DNA of 64,000 bases, taken from positions 690,816 to 754,815 of the forward strand of contig NW_020953952.1 of the NCBI RefSeq assembly GCF_900497805.2, written 5' to 3'. The DNA comes from Vombatus ursinus. Lineage: Eukaryota > Chordata > Mammalia > Diprotodontia > Vombatidae. The translations under genes and the position numbers were made by a program. Positions 47,355-60,440 of this stretch are shown piece by piece. The first letter of the stretch is position 1. Every line of letters starts with the position of its first letter. Under the pieces are notes generated by a model. That model made no database searches and was not told the origin of the DNA. It saw only the letters and a list, made by a program, of their open reading frames with translations.

Positions 47355-47610
47355 GCTGGGACTTATTTAGCCCTTACTATGTTCCAGCCACTGTGCTAAG
47401 CCTTTTACAAATATCACCCCATTGTTTTTTCAAAACAATCCTCAAAGGTAGGTGCTTTTTCCAATTTCCATTTCTGGAAACTGAGGCAGACACTGGTTAA
47501 GTGACTTGCTCAGTGTTATTCAATTAGTACTTGAGGATAGATTTGAACTCAGGTAGTTCTGAGCTGTGACCTAGAATTCTGTCCACTCTGCCAACTAGCT
47601 TCCTCAATTT
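47355..47610 (-). mobile_element. MIR/CORE-SINE type SINE, minus orientation
   Basis: The same insertion as 12010-12265, with 'ctgaggcagacactggttaa' and 'gatttgaactcaggtagttc'. Confidence 0.85.
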
Positions 47611-50600
47611 GCCAAGTCATGGTTTCCTCCAGTCATGATCAGGTCAAATGGACTAAATCAGCACTGGTATCAATACTGATAAAACTTCATGTTCCACAAA
47701 GTGATAAAAATATGTTGGTTCTGAGTTGAGGCTTCCAAAGAACATCATTGATTTGATCCTCAGCCAGCACGTCTAAGTGGGGAGTTTATCTGTGTAATGA
47801 AATTCTAAATGAAGAAAAGGCATCTAACTTGCTGTGGCAATCTTCATCATTAGAATACTTCTCTGCCTTGCTAACTTGGGGTGCTTGAATGATAGCCCTA
47901 CAATACAAAAATGGTGGTATTGATTCAAACTTCAAAAGCCTCACCTCTAACATCTGCTGTAAAGTTGCCTGGATAATTGGTTTTCAGCTAGGGTCACAGG
48001 AACTCTTGGGAGACACCTAGATCTTAAGCCAGAGTTTACTAAATGTGATCATCTTTTAGAGTTCATCTACAGTAAAGGAAACAAAGAAGCAAAATTAGTC
48101 TCACCTGTAGTGAATTTGCTACATCTCACTTATGTAAACCCTGATATGGTCTGCGCTGAGGAGAAAATATGGCTTTCTTTGTGCTCATGAGACATAATCC
48201 CTAAAGGACAGGAGCACTTCAAAAGAATCAACATTTCATATCATCTCTTCAGGGAACGTTTCTGGGGTTGGTTACAATCAGCGTTGACGTCAATAATTTT
48301 AGCTGTAGTATAATTGTTAAACAATTTGGCCACCATGACGATAATCACTTCCAGAAGCATCATATAAACTATATTAATAAATTATTGTATCCTGAGTTTC
48401 ATGTTCTAGATGATAGGACTTCTTGTTATCTATCAAAATATTGTTACTACATATACTTCAGGGCTCCTTGGATACTTGTTCTTTATTTCTTTTCTTTTCA
48501 GTTGGTTATCCAAGTTCCTGAAAAGTTCTAAGTCATGGAAATTCTCTTTCTGGGGGTTTCCATTTTCCTTCCTATGGACACACATGAAGCAAAATGATTA
48601 TTGAACTACATGAAGATAAAGCAGAGATGCCAAGGACAGGAATGATGAGTTCTGCCATTTAATAACTGTTGATTTTGTATATTAAGTATTAATTTATATT
48701 ACATGTAAGTGTATATGTATGTAACCTATGTGCATATATATGTGTATGTATATATGTGTGTATGTGTGTGTGTGGACACAATTATATCAGTGCATATTTA
48801 ATATCATGCTCAAAACAATCTACATCTCTTCAATTTTGTAACATACTTTAATCTAAACATTTCATTTTGTCATTTCATTGTGGTAGAAATACTGAAGTAC
48901 GTTTTGTCCCAGAGAATTATAATGGTGATTAGAAATGTAGTTGATCCATGGGGTACCTCAAAGGACATAAAATTCTATTTCTTTAAATTTTACTCCAAGT
49001 TGGATTTGGTTTTGTTTTCTCATATTTTATAGAGTAGATAAGTGTATGTGTGTGTGTATGTTTGTGTGTGCATGTTGTATGATTCTCAAACATGTTTAGC
49101 TGAGGGTTACAGTGGTCCAGAACTTTGATTTTAGTAGTATAAGAAATTCCTGTTATGGAAATTTAGAACATGCTCCAATGGTATTAATCAAAAAGTTAAC
49201 AATAAAACCATTGTACATAGTGGACAAAAACATTGACAAGTCTAGTGACATGCCAAATGTCACTTGGTTTCTTTATGTAAGAGGCACAATATGAAATAAT
49301 CATATTATTTGTATTATTCCTTCTGTGTCTGATTCTTCCATGCTGTTTTGTTAAATGATCATAATATAAGAACATCAGAACTTTTGAACACTTTCCTGAT
49401 ATCTTTTCTAGATTTTCACAATAAAGAACACATTTTGTTCTCCTCTTGAATCTCTCTATTAAAGAAGTTCTGAAAATATTTAAAGAATACTATAAGTGCT
49501 AGAATATAGCCTTACTAATGTGGAATGAGATGCTAGGAAATGCCTACTTGCAATATGACTATCTCAAAAGTAATCAGTCATTTGCAAATTTGTAAATTTT
49601 TTTAGATATTTTGTTAAAATATAATTAAATATTTGATGTGGTCTAATAGTTTGAATCCTTCTGTTAAATTATTGTGTTTCAGCTTATAAATCCTAAATGA
49701 ATGACTTATCCAAAAGAGAAAACAAGGCCAATGAATTCTACACACATTGTTGGTCCAAGATGAAGGCATCTTTTTCATTTGTCATTGATTGCCCCACTCC
49801 ACTCAAGTGTACTTGCATTTTGTGAGAAGTCTAGTGGACTATTTGAGTTCCATGTTTATCCATTGGACACAGTGACTCTTAAGTGTGATATATTTTCTCA
49901 TGGTAGGAATCATTTTTTTTTTAAATCACCCATAACTTTCTGAAAAAATCTATACTTAAGTTTGAGATTTTTTTCCAATTGCATGGGGTGTGAAGAGGGA
50001 AATGTGGCTATACCTAAGTAATACTTTGAAGATTTCATGAATTCTATGATTCTGCAGAGAACTATATTTGACAACACTTTCTCTCAATTTAGATCATACC
50101 AATGAGTTAATACTCATTAACCTATCAAATCATAGAGGATTTTTTCCATCTTATAAATTGTTTAAAAATAGACACAGTCTCTTTAAACTTATATGTACGA
50201 TGTACATGAGAGAATTTTTTTAATGCTTCAATTCAACTTAATGAAATAATAAATAATCAGCCTAGCAATGTTACAACCATCATTATCCATTTACCAGATA
50301 AGTTAACATGGCTATCCCAATTTAATCCCTATACAAGAGAACTTAAATTTTCTTGGGGAAACAGAAAGAGCATCATCCTTCTATGCCTATTATTTGGCAC
50401 CTATGAGTGGGGGAAAAGACAATATGTGATGAGGGCAGCAGAGTTGATGGAAGGCAGGTCATAGAATCATCACAAACTAGTCTCTATTCCTATATGGGCA
50501 ATATGAATTCTGTAAACTTTGTTCATTCATTCACTTGTTCCTTCTTTTTAGGTATCCTTGTGCCTACCATGGTGTGTATCACATAGTATATGGCTCATAA

Positions 50601-51115
50601 AATAGTTGTCTATTTCCTAGTTCATAGTCACAGTTATGAAAAACACCTGATCTGGTTCTTTTCTGTTTTTCTTAATAACATCACCATTTATATTCAGGAT
50701 ATGGATTCATTTTGCATTTATTATGGTATATGTTTTAAAATGTTAGTCAACCCATAATTTTTGCCAAAATGTTCTGCAGTGCTCCCAGCAATTTTGGTAA
50801 GATGAGGAACTCTTCCCTAAGTATCAAGTTGTCAGTTTGATTGAACATTTGACTATTGAGTTCAATTTCTTATGATTCTTGCACAGCTACTCTTTTCTGT
50901 TGATCTCCTTTTGTATTTTTTTAACCAGTAATACATGGTTTTGATGACTTGGACTGTCGACAAGAATTAGGGGTCAGACATGTGCTCCTTCCTCTTCATC
51001 TCCTATTGTATTGGTGCCACCATTCCAGGAACAAAGACCCTCCTGTTCACTGCCCTCATGCCCTATCCCCCACAGATAAAACACTGGGGAAAAAAATCTA
51101 TTCAACATATGAATG
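47611..51115. other. Long duplicated non-coding stretch, no gene seen
   Basis: Counterpart of 12266-15736 with TG/TA microsatellites near 48695-48775 and 49045-49070. About 48500-48700 is the block also found in the left arms. No reading frame is kept in both copies. Confidence 0.6.
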
Positions 51116-54108
51116 ATGGGGTAGAGCCAAGATGGTGGAATGAAAGCAATGACTTGCTTGAGCTCTCCCCCAAACCCCTCCAAATGACTGTAAAAAAATG
51201 GCTCTAAACAAATTCTAAAGCAGCAGAACTCACGAAAAGACAGAGTGAAAAAAATTTCCAGCCCAAGACAGCCTGGATAGTTGATCAGAAATGTCTCTCA
51301 TGCCGGGCAGGGAGAGGAGCACAGTTTGGCATGGGTGTGCAGGCCTCAGCGAACCTGGAGCAGGTCTCAGAGGACTGAATCACAAGCAGCTGTGGTGATT
51401 TCAAGAACTTTCAACTCATGAACACCAAAGAAAACTTAGAAGGTCAGTGGGAAAAGTCTGTGTCTCTGGTGAGAGAGAGAATAGTGGTCCCAGGCACAGT
51501 CCCTGATTGCAACCCCAGAGCAGCGGCTGCTTCTAGAGCTTCAGGCCTATAGACTGAGGGGAAATCAAGTGGTTGATAAGAGGGGGATTGCAGGGATCTC
51601 TCTGCTAGTGCAGGATTCTCGGGCTTTGCCTGTGCTTGGATCTGGGTCACAGTTCTGGGTGGCAGTCTTGAGCTGAGGAGGAGTGATGGCTTGGTGGAGC
51701 TTGCAGTGGCGGTGGAGAGGAAATCCTCCTCACAGTTCCAAGAGAGAAAAGAGTGCTTGTTGTCACTCATAGACCAAATCATAGGCCAGGAAATGATCAA
51801 ACACCTCTGCCTTGATCATAGCAGCTTGGAAGAACTGAAAATTTGCAGATCCCTAGAGTTATCTCTCAAAACAGCTAAACAAAACCTCCCAAACTTGGGA
51901 CAGTACCTTCTCCACACTGGAAGCAGACCCCTACCTTAACAAAGAGTTTATAACTCAAGTAATTGGCTGGGATCATGAGCAAGCAGCACAAAAAGAGTCA
52001 GATCATAGAATCTTACTTTGGCGACAAAGAAGATCAAAACATACAACCAGACAAAGACAACAAAGTCAAAGCTCCAATATCCAAAGCCTCCAAAAAAATA
52101 TGAATCAGCCCCAGGCCATGGAAGAGCTCAAAAAGGATTTTGAGAAGCAAGTAAAAGAAGTAAAGGAAAAACTGAGAGTGATGCAAGAAAATAATGAAAA
52201 ACAAGTCAGCAGGTTGCTGAAGAAGAACCAAAAAAAAAAAAATACTGCACCTCAAAATAACCTAATCCAAATGGCAAAAGAGGTCCATAAAGCCAACGAG
52301 GAGAAGAATGCCCTAAAAAGCAAAATTGGTCAAGTGGAAAACGAAGTCCAAAAGCTTACTGAAGAAAATACTTCCTTAAAAATTTGAATTGAGCAATTGG
52401 AAGTGAGTGACTTTATAAGAAATCAAGACACTATAAAACAAATCCAAAAGAATGAAAAAATAGAAAACAATGTGAAATATCTCATTGGGAAAACAACTGA
52501 CCTGAAGAATAGATCAAGAAGAAAGAATTTAAAAATTATTGAGCTATCTGAAATCCATGATCAGAAAAAGAGCCTAGACATCATCTTTCAAGAAATTGAC
52601 AAGGAAAACTGCCCTGATATTTTAGACCCAGAGAGCAAAATAGAAATTGAAAGAATCCACCGATCACCTCCTGAAAGAGATTCCCAAAGGAAAACTCCTA
52701 GGAATATTGTAGTCAAATTCCAGAGTTCCCAAGTCAAGTAGAAAATATTGCAAGCAGCCAGAAAAAAACAATTCAAGTTTTGTGGAAACACAATTAGGAT
52801 AGCACAAGATTTAGCACCTTCTACATTAGGAGACTGGATGGCTTGGAATATAACTTTCTGGAGGTCAAAGGAAATAAGATTACAACCAAGGATCACGTAC
52901 CCTGAAAAAATGGGTAGTCCTTCAGGGAAAAAATTGATCATTCAGTGAAAGAGAGGACTTTCAAGCATTCTTGATGAAAGGACCAGAGCTGAATAGAAAA
53001 TTTGACTTTCAAATACAAGACTCAAGAGAAATATGAAGAGGTAAACAGAAAAGAGAAATCATAAGAGCCTTATTAAGGTTGAAATGTTTACATTCCTGCA
53101 TGGAAAGATGATATTTGTAACTCATGAGACCTTTCTCAGTATTAGGGTAGTTGGAGGGTAAAAATTATATCAATGCGTGTGTAGATAGATAGATAGAGAG
53201 AGAGAGAGATAGAAATATTGATAGATAGATAGAGGGCACAGGGTGAGTTGAAGACGAAGGGGTGATATGATATCTGGAGAATAAAATTAAAAGATAAGAG
53301 AAGATTATACTGGGAGAAGGAGAAAAGGAGAGATAGAATGGGGTAAATTATCTCACAGACAAGAAAAGGCTTTTACAGTGGAGGAGAAATGGGAGAAGGT
53401 GACAGGGAAAGAGTAAATCTTATTCCCCTCAGATTTAGCTTAAGGGGGGAGTAACATACACACTCAATTGGGTATGGAAATCTATCTTACCGTATAGGAA
53501 AATAGGGGAGTGAAGGGGACAAGAGAGCAGGGTGATGATAGAGGGGAGGGCAGAGTGGGTGAGGGAGTAATCAGAAGCAAACACTTCTGGGGAAGGACAA
53601 TGTCAAAAGAGAGAATAGAATAAATGGGAGGCAGGACAGGATGAAGGGAAATATACTTAGTTTTTCACAACATGACTGCTATGGAAGTGTTTTGCATGAC
53701 TACATGTGTATAACCTGTATCGAGTTGCTTGTTTTTTCAATGAGGGTTGTTGGGGAGGGAGGAAGGGAGAAAATTTAGAACCCAAAGTTTTAAAAACACA
53801 TGTTAAAAATTGTGTTCACATGCAACTGGGAAATAAGAAATACAGGAAATCGGGTATAGAAATCTATCCTGCCCTACAGGAAAATAGAAAGGGAAGGGGA
53901 TAATAGAAGGGAGGATGAGATAGAAGGGAGGACAGATTAGGGGAAGGGTTATATACAATGCCTGCCATTTTGGGGTGGGGGGGAGGGATGAGATGGGGGG
54001 AAAATTTGGAACTCAAAATCTTGTGGAAGTAAATGTTGAAAATTAAAAATAAATTTAAAAAACAAAATAAAAAGATAAACAAAACAAAACAAAACAAAAA
54101 ACAAAAAT
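51116..54108 (+). mobile_element. Half-L1 (HAL1-like) element, near complete
   Basis: About 3 kb: an L1-type 5' end ('gggtagagccaagatggtgg'), a 5' UTR of about 860 bases (relatively GC-rich at 51450-51720), an ORF1-type frame at 51975-53035, a purine-rich 3' UTR with a GATA/GA run at 53183-53235, and an A-rich tail at 54040-54108. There is no reverse transcriptase. This matches HAL1, known in mammals as L1 relatives that lost ORF2 and move with L1 help. The 3' UTR holds two related copies of an L1-type 3' end (about 53475-53810 and 53850-54045). A clear target-site duplication could not be picked out by eye. Confidence 0.88.
51975..53035 (+). pseudogene. Half-L1 ORF1 (RNA-binding coiled-coil protein), broken
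   Basis: The ATG at 51975 gives M-S-K-Q-H-K-K-S. There is then a coiled-coil region (E-E-L-K-K-D-F-E-K-Q-V-K-E-V-K-E-K-L, then Q-M-A-K-E-V-H-K-A-N-E-E-K), R-R-K-N-L-K-I-I near 52520-52545 opening the RRM, K-T-P-R-N-I, K-F-Q-S-S-Q-V-K, then N-T-I-R-I-A-Q-D-L-A and a C-terminus ending D-F-Q-I-Q-D-S. A one-base loss near 52097, a TGA at 52385, a TAG at 52739 and a frame change near 52935 break it. Apart from those it is better kept than the 39417 copy and its length (about 350 codons) fits an L1 ORF1. Confidence 0.87.
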
Positions 54109-54624
54109 ATAGGAATAAGTCTTAGATCAGATCTAGACTGACCAGACTCAGCAATAGTAACTCAAATATGTTACGCACCTCAAAAATCAACTCAGTCTTA
54201 GGACTTTATTGACACCTTTCTTTACAATTAAAATGAATCAGGACCTGGAAATATCCTTTGACACCCAGATCTTAATTTCACCCTATATTTGTTTAATATT
54301 TTATAAATTTTGAGTTATAAATTTCTGGCCTCTTGTAGTGATATTATAAAGGCATTGATTTCTAAAAAAAGTGTTCATCCCAGTGAGCTTAGAATTTAAA
54401 TGTTAATTTAATTCTTTAAATATGTAGCTACAATTCCATAACTGAAAACTTTGTGCCTAATATTTTTGTCTTACTACAGAAATGTGCTACTTGTGCGTAT
54501 GATGCCTAGTTGGTAGTGTTAGATACTGGATAGAAATAACTGATTTCCTTTTCTGGGTGGTATTTAAACCCTTGACTGATATTGACATCTTTGTTTTTCA
54601 ATGATGTTTTCATTGCCCATGGCT
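54109..54624. other. Spacer between unit 2 and unit 3, no gene seen
   Basis: Sequence of unknown origin between the half-L1 tail and the assembly gap. I found no match elsewhere in the window. Confidence 0.5.
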
Positions 54625-54634
54625 NNNNNNNNNN
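54625..54634. other. Assembly gap (10 N) beside a TTC microsatellite
   Basis: Ten N bases immediately before a (TTC)n run. The junction between unit 2 and unit 3 is therefore not proven at base level. Confidence 0.97.
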
Positions 54635-54692
54635 TCTTCTTCTTCTTCTTCTTCTTCTTCTTCTTCTTCTTCTTCTTCTTTTCTTCTTCTTT
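54635..54692. repeat. (TTC)n microsatellite
   Basis: Counterpart of the run at 1-46. After it, unit 3 lacks about 60 bases that unit 1 has before 'aagcatagaattctcatatc'. Confidence 0.95.
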
Positions 54693-56689
54693 GTGTCATT
54701 GTTGGTATTTCCAAGCATATAATTCCCATATCATGGCATATCATCTCAAATCTGGCAAGCAGATGCGTTGAAATTAAGGCATCCTGGCACTGTATCCTAA
54801 ATGCTGCATGTTTTTCTCACATTCTTTACTTTATACCCTTAGGCTCCCACAAAATCCCTGGTGCTGATTCTATTCCAGTTTTTCCCAATTTTACATGGCA
54901 GATGGTCTACTGTCCATAAAAAAGCTGACTTCAATCTTCCAGTTTATCTTCTGAGAGGAAGTTATATCCTAGGAGTTCAAGTGTGCCTCCATTGTCCATC
55001 TTTATAAAGGAAAGGGAAATAGGCTATCCTGTCATAATCAGAGAGGAGTTTCTCTGTTATCACTGGTAAGATTCCTGCCAGAGCCTTAATAAGTTGATCA
55101 TTCACTTGGAAGATGATTACAATCAATGCACTGAGTGACAGAGTGACCAGTGGTTGAGTTGCAGCCTGGTAAAAGGGATCAAATATAGAGAACTGGACTT
55201 ATATACAGAAAAACCTTCAAATCATGCCTCTAACAGTTATAGTTTAAGGGACCAGGCTACTTCATCTCATTAAGCCTTGGCTTTCTCTTTTGTAACGTGC
55301 TGATGAGCTATCTAGCGTCCAGACCTCATTGAGCTACTGTAAGGCTTGAATTGAGTTATGTTAAACTCAATATATGTTTGTTGATTATTCACTCTTTTTT
55401 TTGTATTAAATTCTTAAACCCCTCTTAAAATATGTATGATGAAATCAGTTTTTCATTATTCTTCCTACTCCAAAATTATCTATTTATATAGAAACATTAG
55501 AGTATTCAAACAAAACAAAACCTTGCCCTAATATCACTTATTTCATTATTAACAGTTTTGTAATCAGACAAAGGAAAATCATATGTTGCACAACTTGGGT
55601 GCAATACTTTTCCTGAAAGGGGCACAATGCTTAGGAAAATAATTTTCTAACCTTTATGTTTTAAGACATTCCACAACCAATTGCCAGTCTATTCCACAGT
55701 TCCTTCCCTTTTCCTGACTTCCTGTAATCGTGTATAAGTCAGAATCTCCAGTTTTCTACTTTGATCACCTGATCACAACCCTTCCCCAAGTCTCTTTTCA
55801 TTTAAGAAAGCACTTGGAGAGGCTGTGATGCTCACTAATGCAGAATTAAATTCCCCAGACTAATGCAGAACACGTCCTCTTCCTGAGGGTAGAATTTAGA
55901 AGAGCAAAAAAGAGAAAATTCAAGGAAATGAGATTTATCAGGTAAACATTGTTTCCAAGTCTACCAGTAAAGCTTCTAAAAAATTCTTGCCTATAGGTCT
56001 TTTTTCCATATAAACCCCAACAAATTTCTATAGTAAGTCATAAACCTGAGATGTAATAAGTTGAGATTAACAATATAAAGGAATTTGATGGAAACAAATG
56101 TAAAATCTTACATTTGATTTGAGTTAAAAAATAAAAACTTTATAAGTGAACCAGAGGAGGGGACTTATTTTCTTAGGCATTCCTCTCCAAAAGACGTGGA
56201 GTGTTTAGTGGATTCCAACTTTAAAATGAATCTTGGGCATTATAGAACAAATACAGAATGTAATGTGATGTCCATTGCCAGAAGTGTGGTATCCAGGTAT
56301 AAGATGTAATTACATTTGCATTCTGCCCTGACCAGTCCACGTTTGGAAGATTGTGTTCAATCTTAACATGTATCTTTTTTTTTAGGGAGGATTTTTTAGG
56401 TAGGATACTGCTAAGTTCTGCAGGAAACTAAGGAAAACAATTAGAAGAATTTAAAGATTTAAGTGCATGATATGTGAGGATTGATGGAAAACGGTCAGAG
56501 GAAAGAATTGGTTCACAGCATCACAAATTTTTTACTCTTTTTTTTAAATTTAATTCTGAATTGTCTCCTCCCTCCCCACCCTACACTACAGAAGGCTTAA
56601 ATCTTTACATTTGTTAAACAGAAGATTGCTTTAATACTTAACTCCTGTGAATTATATGTCTACTCTGTATCACTGATCCATTTTTCTAT
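54693..56689. other. Intergenic, duplicated, no gene seen
   Basis: Counterpart of 47-2035, including an old CORE-SINE at about 55130-55390. No gene. Confidence 0.6.
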
Positions 56690-58015
56690 TTCTTAGCTGG
56701 TGTTGGATAGATTTGATGATTACTATCTCCTAACATACTTTAAAATATGATACTGCCAACCCTTCTTCATTTACATTTTTCATTAATTCCTTTGATATTT
56801 TAAATTTTTTGTTCTTCTGAACAAATTTCATTATTTTTCTAGCTTATTTTTTGGGTAAATTATTGGCGGTGGCATTAAATAAGTAGATAAAGCAGAATTT
56901 TCATTTTTTATTATATTGGCTCTTCCCAAATATGAATAATTGATATTTATCTGTTTAAATTTGATTTTATTTATATAAAAAGTGTTTTGTAATTATTTTC
57001 ATGTAGTTCATGTTTTTTTTTCTTGGAAGGTATACTCTCAGGCATTTTATGCTCTCTATGGTTATTTTAAATAGACATTTTCTTACTATCCTTGTAACAT
57101 TTTGTTGGGGACATATAGCAATACTGATAATTTATGTGGGTTTATTTTTTATCCTACTACTTTGCTAAATTAATTTTAAACTACCTTTTTAGTTAAATCT
57201 CTAGGATTTCCCAAGTATACCATCATATTGTTTACAAAAAGAGATAATTTTACTACTTCCTTGACCATTCTGATTCCTCTGATTTCTTTTGCTTCTCTTA
57301 TTGCTATTCTTAATATTTCTAAGGCAAAAATGAATAATATTGGTGATAATTGGCATCTTTGTTTCACTCTCAATTCTGTTGGAAAGGTGTATCCCCATTA
57401 CAAGTAATGCTTACTGGAGCATCTAGGTGGCGAAGTGTATAGAGCACTGCCCCTGGAGTCAGGAGGACCTGAGTTCAAATCTGCCCTCAGAGTAGATACT
57501 TGACACTTACTAGCTGTGTGACCCAAGGCAAGTCATTAAACTCCAACTGCCCCCTTATCAAAATTTTTGCTGATGGTTTTACAAAGATGCTTCATTTTAA
57601 TGAAAAGTCCATTCATAACTTTGCTTTAAGGTGTTTTTTATAGGAATGAATGCTACATTTTGTCAAAAGCTTTTTTCTGCATTTATTGGTATAATCACAT
57701 GATTCTTGTTACTTTGTGATTGATATGCTCAATAATGTTAATAGTTTTCCTTATATTTAATCATACAAGCATTTGTGGTCTAAATCCCACCTGGTTACTG
57801 TGTATAATTTTGTGTGATATATTGTTTTAGTCTCCTGGTTAGGTTTTTTTTTGTGTTTTTTTTTAAGGATTTTAGGGAAATTGCTCTATAATTTTCTTTC
57901 TCTGTTTTTGCTCTTCCTGATATAGGTGTTAGACCATATTTGCTTCATAAAAAGAATTTAATAGGCCTCCTTTGCCTATTATTCAAAATACTTTGTTTAC
58001 TACTGGAATCAATTG
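56690..58015 (-). mobile_element. L1 LINE fragment, ORF2 region, antisense
   Basis: Counterpart of 2040-3415. The frame at 57176-57373 again gives the RT core with V-N-N-M-M in place of the catalytic box. Both copies share that loss, so the element was dead before the duplication. Confidence 0.88.
57415..57553 (+). mobile_element. Marsupial tRNA-derived SINE (WSINE1/SINE1-like)
   Basis: The same insertion as 2801-2945; this copy is closer to a typical SINE ('ggagtcaggaggacctgagt' and 'gctgtgtgacccaaggcaag'). Confidence 0.9.
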
Positions 58016-59999
58016 ATGCAATATAGATTTTGAACTAGAATAGATTTTAAATATTATTTCATTTAACCATCACATTTTATACTTGAGTATAATTGGGGAC
58101 AGGGAATCTAAATTTATTGCCCAAGGTGTTATGGTCAATGTAGCAAACCTCCTATTGGAACTCAGATACTCTAACTTTGCAGATGGCCTCAAATACCTTA
58201 GCTCATTTTTAGCTCTAAGAAGCTTAAAATGCACTAAGACTTTAGGGATATTCTGTATGACCCAATATTCTTTTTTCTATTTCAGCACAAGAATAGAAGA
58301 TTTAAAATTGAAGCATATATATAGATGGGTGCATTCTTCAACAATGAAAATGATTGTTACCAAAGGAAAAAAAAAAAGATAGAAAAAATGTGTTCTGGTT
58401 GGACGTAGAGTAGAAGACCAAGAGCGATGGATGGAAGTTGTAGAGGACAAACTGAAGTTATAGTGAAGACAACCTCCCTGATATTTGGCGTTATTAAAAA
58501 GTTGAATAATTTCCTTGACAAGTATGTCAGTTCTCATTTACATGTTGTTTCCCTTAACAAAATGTAACCTCAGAGTTCCCCAAAATGTTCCCTAGAGATG
58601 TGATAATGCAGTTGAGGAAAAATTCCCCAAAATGGGCATCCTGAAGCTCAGGATGATTTGTGATGCCCATGACATTGAATTCAGTAATCTAACTTGCTGT
58701 GGTTTCATTCTACTCAATCATCTCTTGCATCCAAGGGAGATTATATGGGAATAAAAGGAAGAGACCTTTTTGGAGTACTGTTTGTCTAGTCAGGCTTCTG
58801 TTGAATACAAAGGGTTAAGATAAGATGAGCAGGAACTTTCCCACTAAAATCGAATGTATTTATGTTTCATCAAATCATTATATCATATTAATACCTTGTG
58901 ACTGAAAGGAAAATGATCATTGTTTTATTTTATAAAATTAAGAGTAAATTAAGGGGCTCTTTACAGATAAGAGATGCAACAGAATAACCTGAATAATTTA
59001 AAAAAAATTTCTAATCATTGTTTGGAAAGTTCATAATGGAATATTGAAAAAAGGGATAGGCTATTTAAAAACACATATGAGAGTCAGTTTAATGTGCGAG
59101 GGAGAAAATTAACCCTAAAGATGAAAACTGAGTTCAAAAACCACATCTGACACAAAAAGTTCCCAATCAATATTAGTAAAAGTAATTTCCATTCACAGAA
59201 TTTATACACACACATACACAAACACACACACACACACACATATGTCATCTACGGGTTTTTCTAGAAATATTTCATAAAATTTAACTTATGGTGCATTAAC
59301 TACATGACCCTAAATTGTTTCCATTTACCCCCATCATGGGCAAAATGTTGGGGTTTTGGAATTGATCTGCTTGGGTCTTGCCAGATTTTTTGACAACTGC
59401 TTGCTTTCATGAGAAGATCATAAGCCAAGAATACTATCTACTCATCAGGAAGATAGACTGTTTTATGTCGTGTTCATAATTTTTCTCTTGCCAACCATTG
59501 GAGGGAGACTTTATGAGTTTTTCAGTCCCCATAAGGACATATCCCTGAAGTACTGCAGAATTTTAATATGTTACATATGATCATCTCATATAAATTGAAT
59601 AGATCTAGTGTCTGTAGTGTGTAACAAAATCTATCGTTCTACCTAATTTCATGAGGTGTTCATTAAATACCTACCAAATGGCAATTTCCTGTGCATGGGT
59701 AATGTAAGCTAGTTGCACAAAGTCCAAGGGCATTCAGAAATTTTTGAGAGAGGCTACATTCTGCCACCAATAAGAAATAATTTATTTTACCACACACACC
59801 AAGTAGATGAACATCTAGTGGGCACACTGTGGTATAAAATTAGATCAACAATATAAAAAACTTGCCTTTTTGTATGCATATGTGAAATACATGGTGCAAA
59901 TGGACTCTGCTGGGCCCAGAAATAACTGGAAGATGAGCAGGCTGGATTTTCCTTTAAAGAAACCCAAAGATCCTCTAGAGGGAGCTAGATATTGAAATG
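58016..59999. other. Intergenic; includes a segment unrelated to unit 1
   Basis: 58016-58565 and 59245-59999 match unit 1. 58566-59244 does not: it replaces the unit 1 segment that has the OR8-type relic, and I recognise nothing in it but a (CA)n run at 59206-59240. No gene. Confidence 0.6.
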
Positions 60000-60440
60000 G
60001 CTAGATCACTGGGCCTGCAGGCAGGAAAAAACTGAGTTCAGTGTTAGCCTCAAACACTAATTATGTGACCTTGGGCAAGTAACTTAATCTCCATCTGCCT
60101 CTCTTTCTTCCATATAAAATGGGAACAATAATAGTATCTATCTCCGAGAATTTCATGAGAAAGAAATTAAATTTATCATCAAGAAGCACAGTGATTGAGA
60201 AATGGTCCTATACTAAGGAAGACTTTGAGGAAAAAATGTGACCTCAGGCCATTACCATTACAAGCAGTGTGACCCTGGGCAAATCACTTAACATCTGTCT
60301 ATCTCAATTTCCTCAACTTCAAAAGTGGAGGTCTTAATAACACCTCCCTCAACGAATTGCTGTTAAGATCCAATAAGATAATATTTGAAAAATATTAAAC
60401 CTAGAGCCTTTAGGTCTTCATTTGCTTAGGACTTTGTCTA
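60000..60440 (+). mobile_element. Two adjacent tRNA-derived SINEs
   Basis: Counterparts of 5435-5625 and 5655-5880, about 60000-60185 and 60220-60440, in plus orientation. Confidence 0.75.

Larger units (their letters stand above)
42480..51420. repeat. Segmental duplication, unit 2
   Basis: It contains the equivalent of 7130-16035. The left third (42480-44740, 3' flank of the OR) is only distantly similar to units 1 and 3, with about one difference in five. From the OR coding region rightward it is close to unit 1. Nothing left of the SINE at 42480 matches the left arm of units 1 and 3. Confidence 0.88.

Noticed and set aside
51444-51800. 118-codon frame antisense to the half-L1 5' UTR
   Set aside because: The higher GC of the 5' UTR keeps antisense frames open by chance; the other half-L1 copies do not cover this region in full, so there is no test of conservation.
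52588-52941. 117-codon frame on the minus strand, and a similar one at 40064-40345
   Set aside because: Antisense shadows of the half-L1 ORF1; they look alike only because the ORF1 sequences are related.
54635-54692. Possible regularly spaced repeat array
   Set aside because: A plain trinucleotide microsatellite with no spacers; CRISPR does not apply in this genome.
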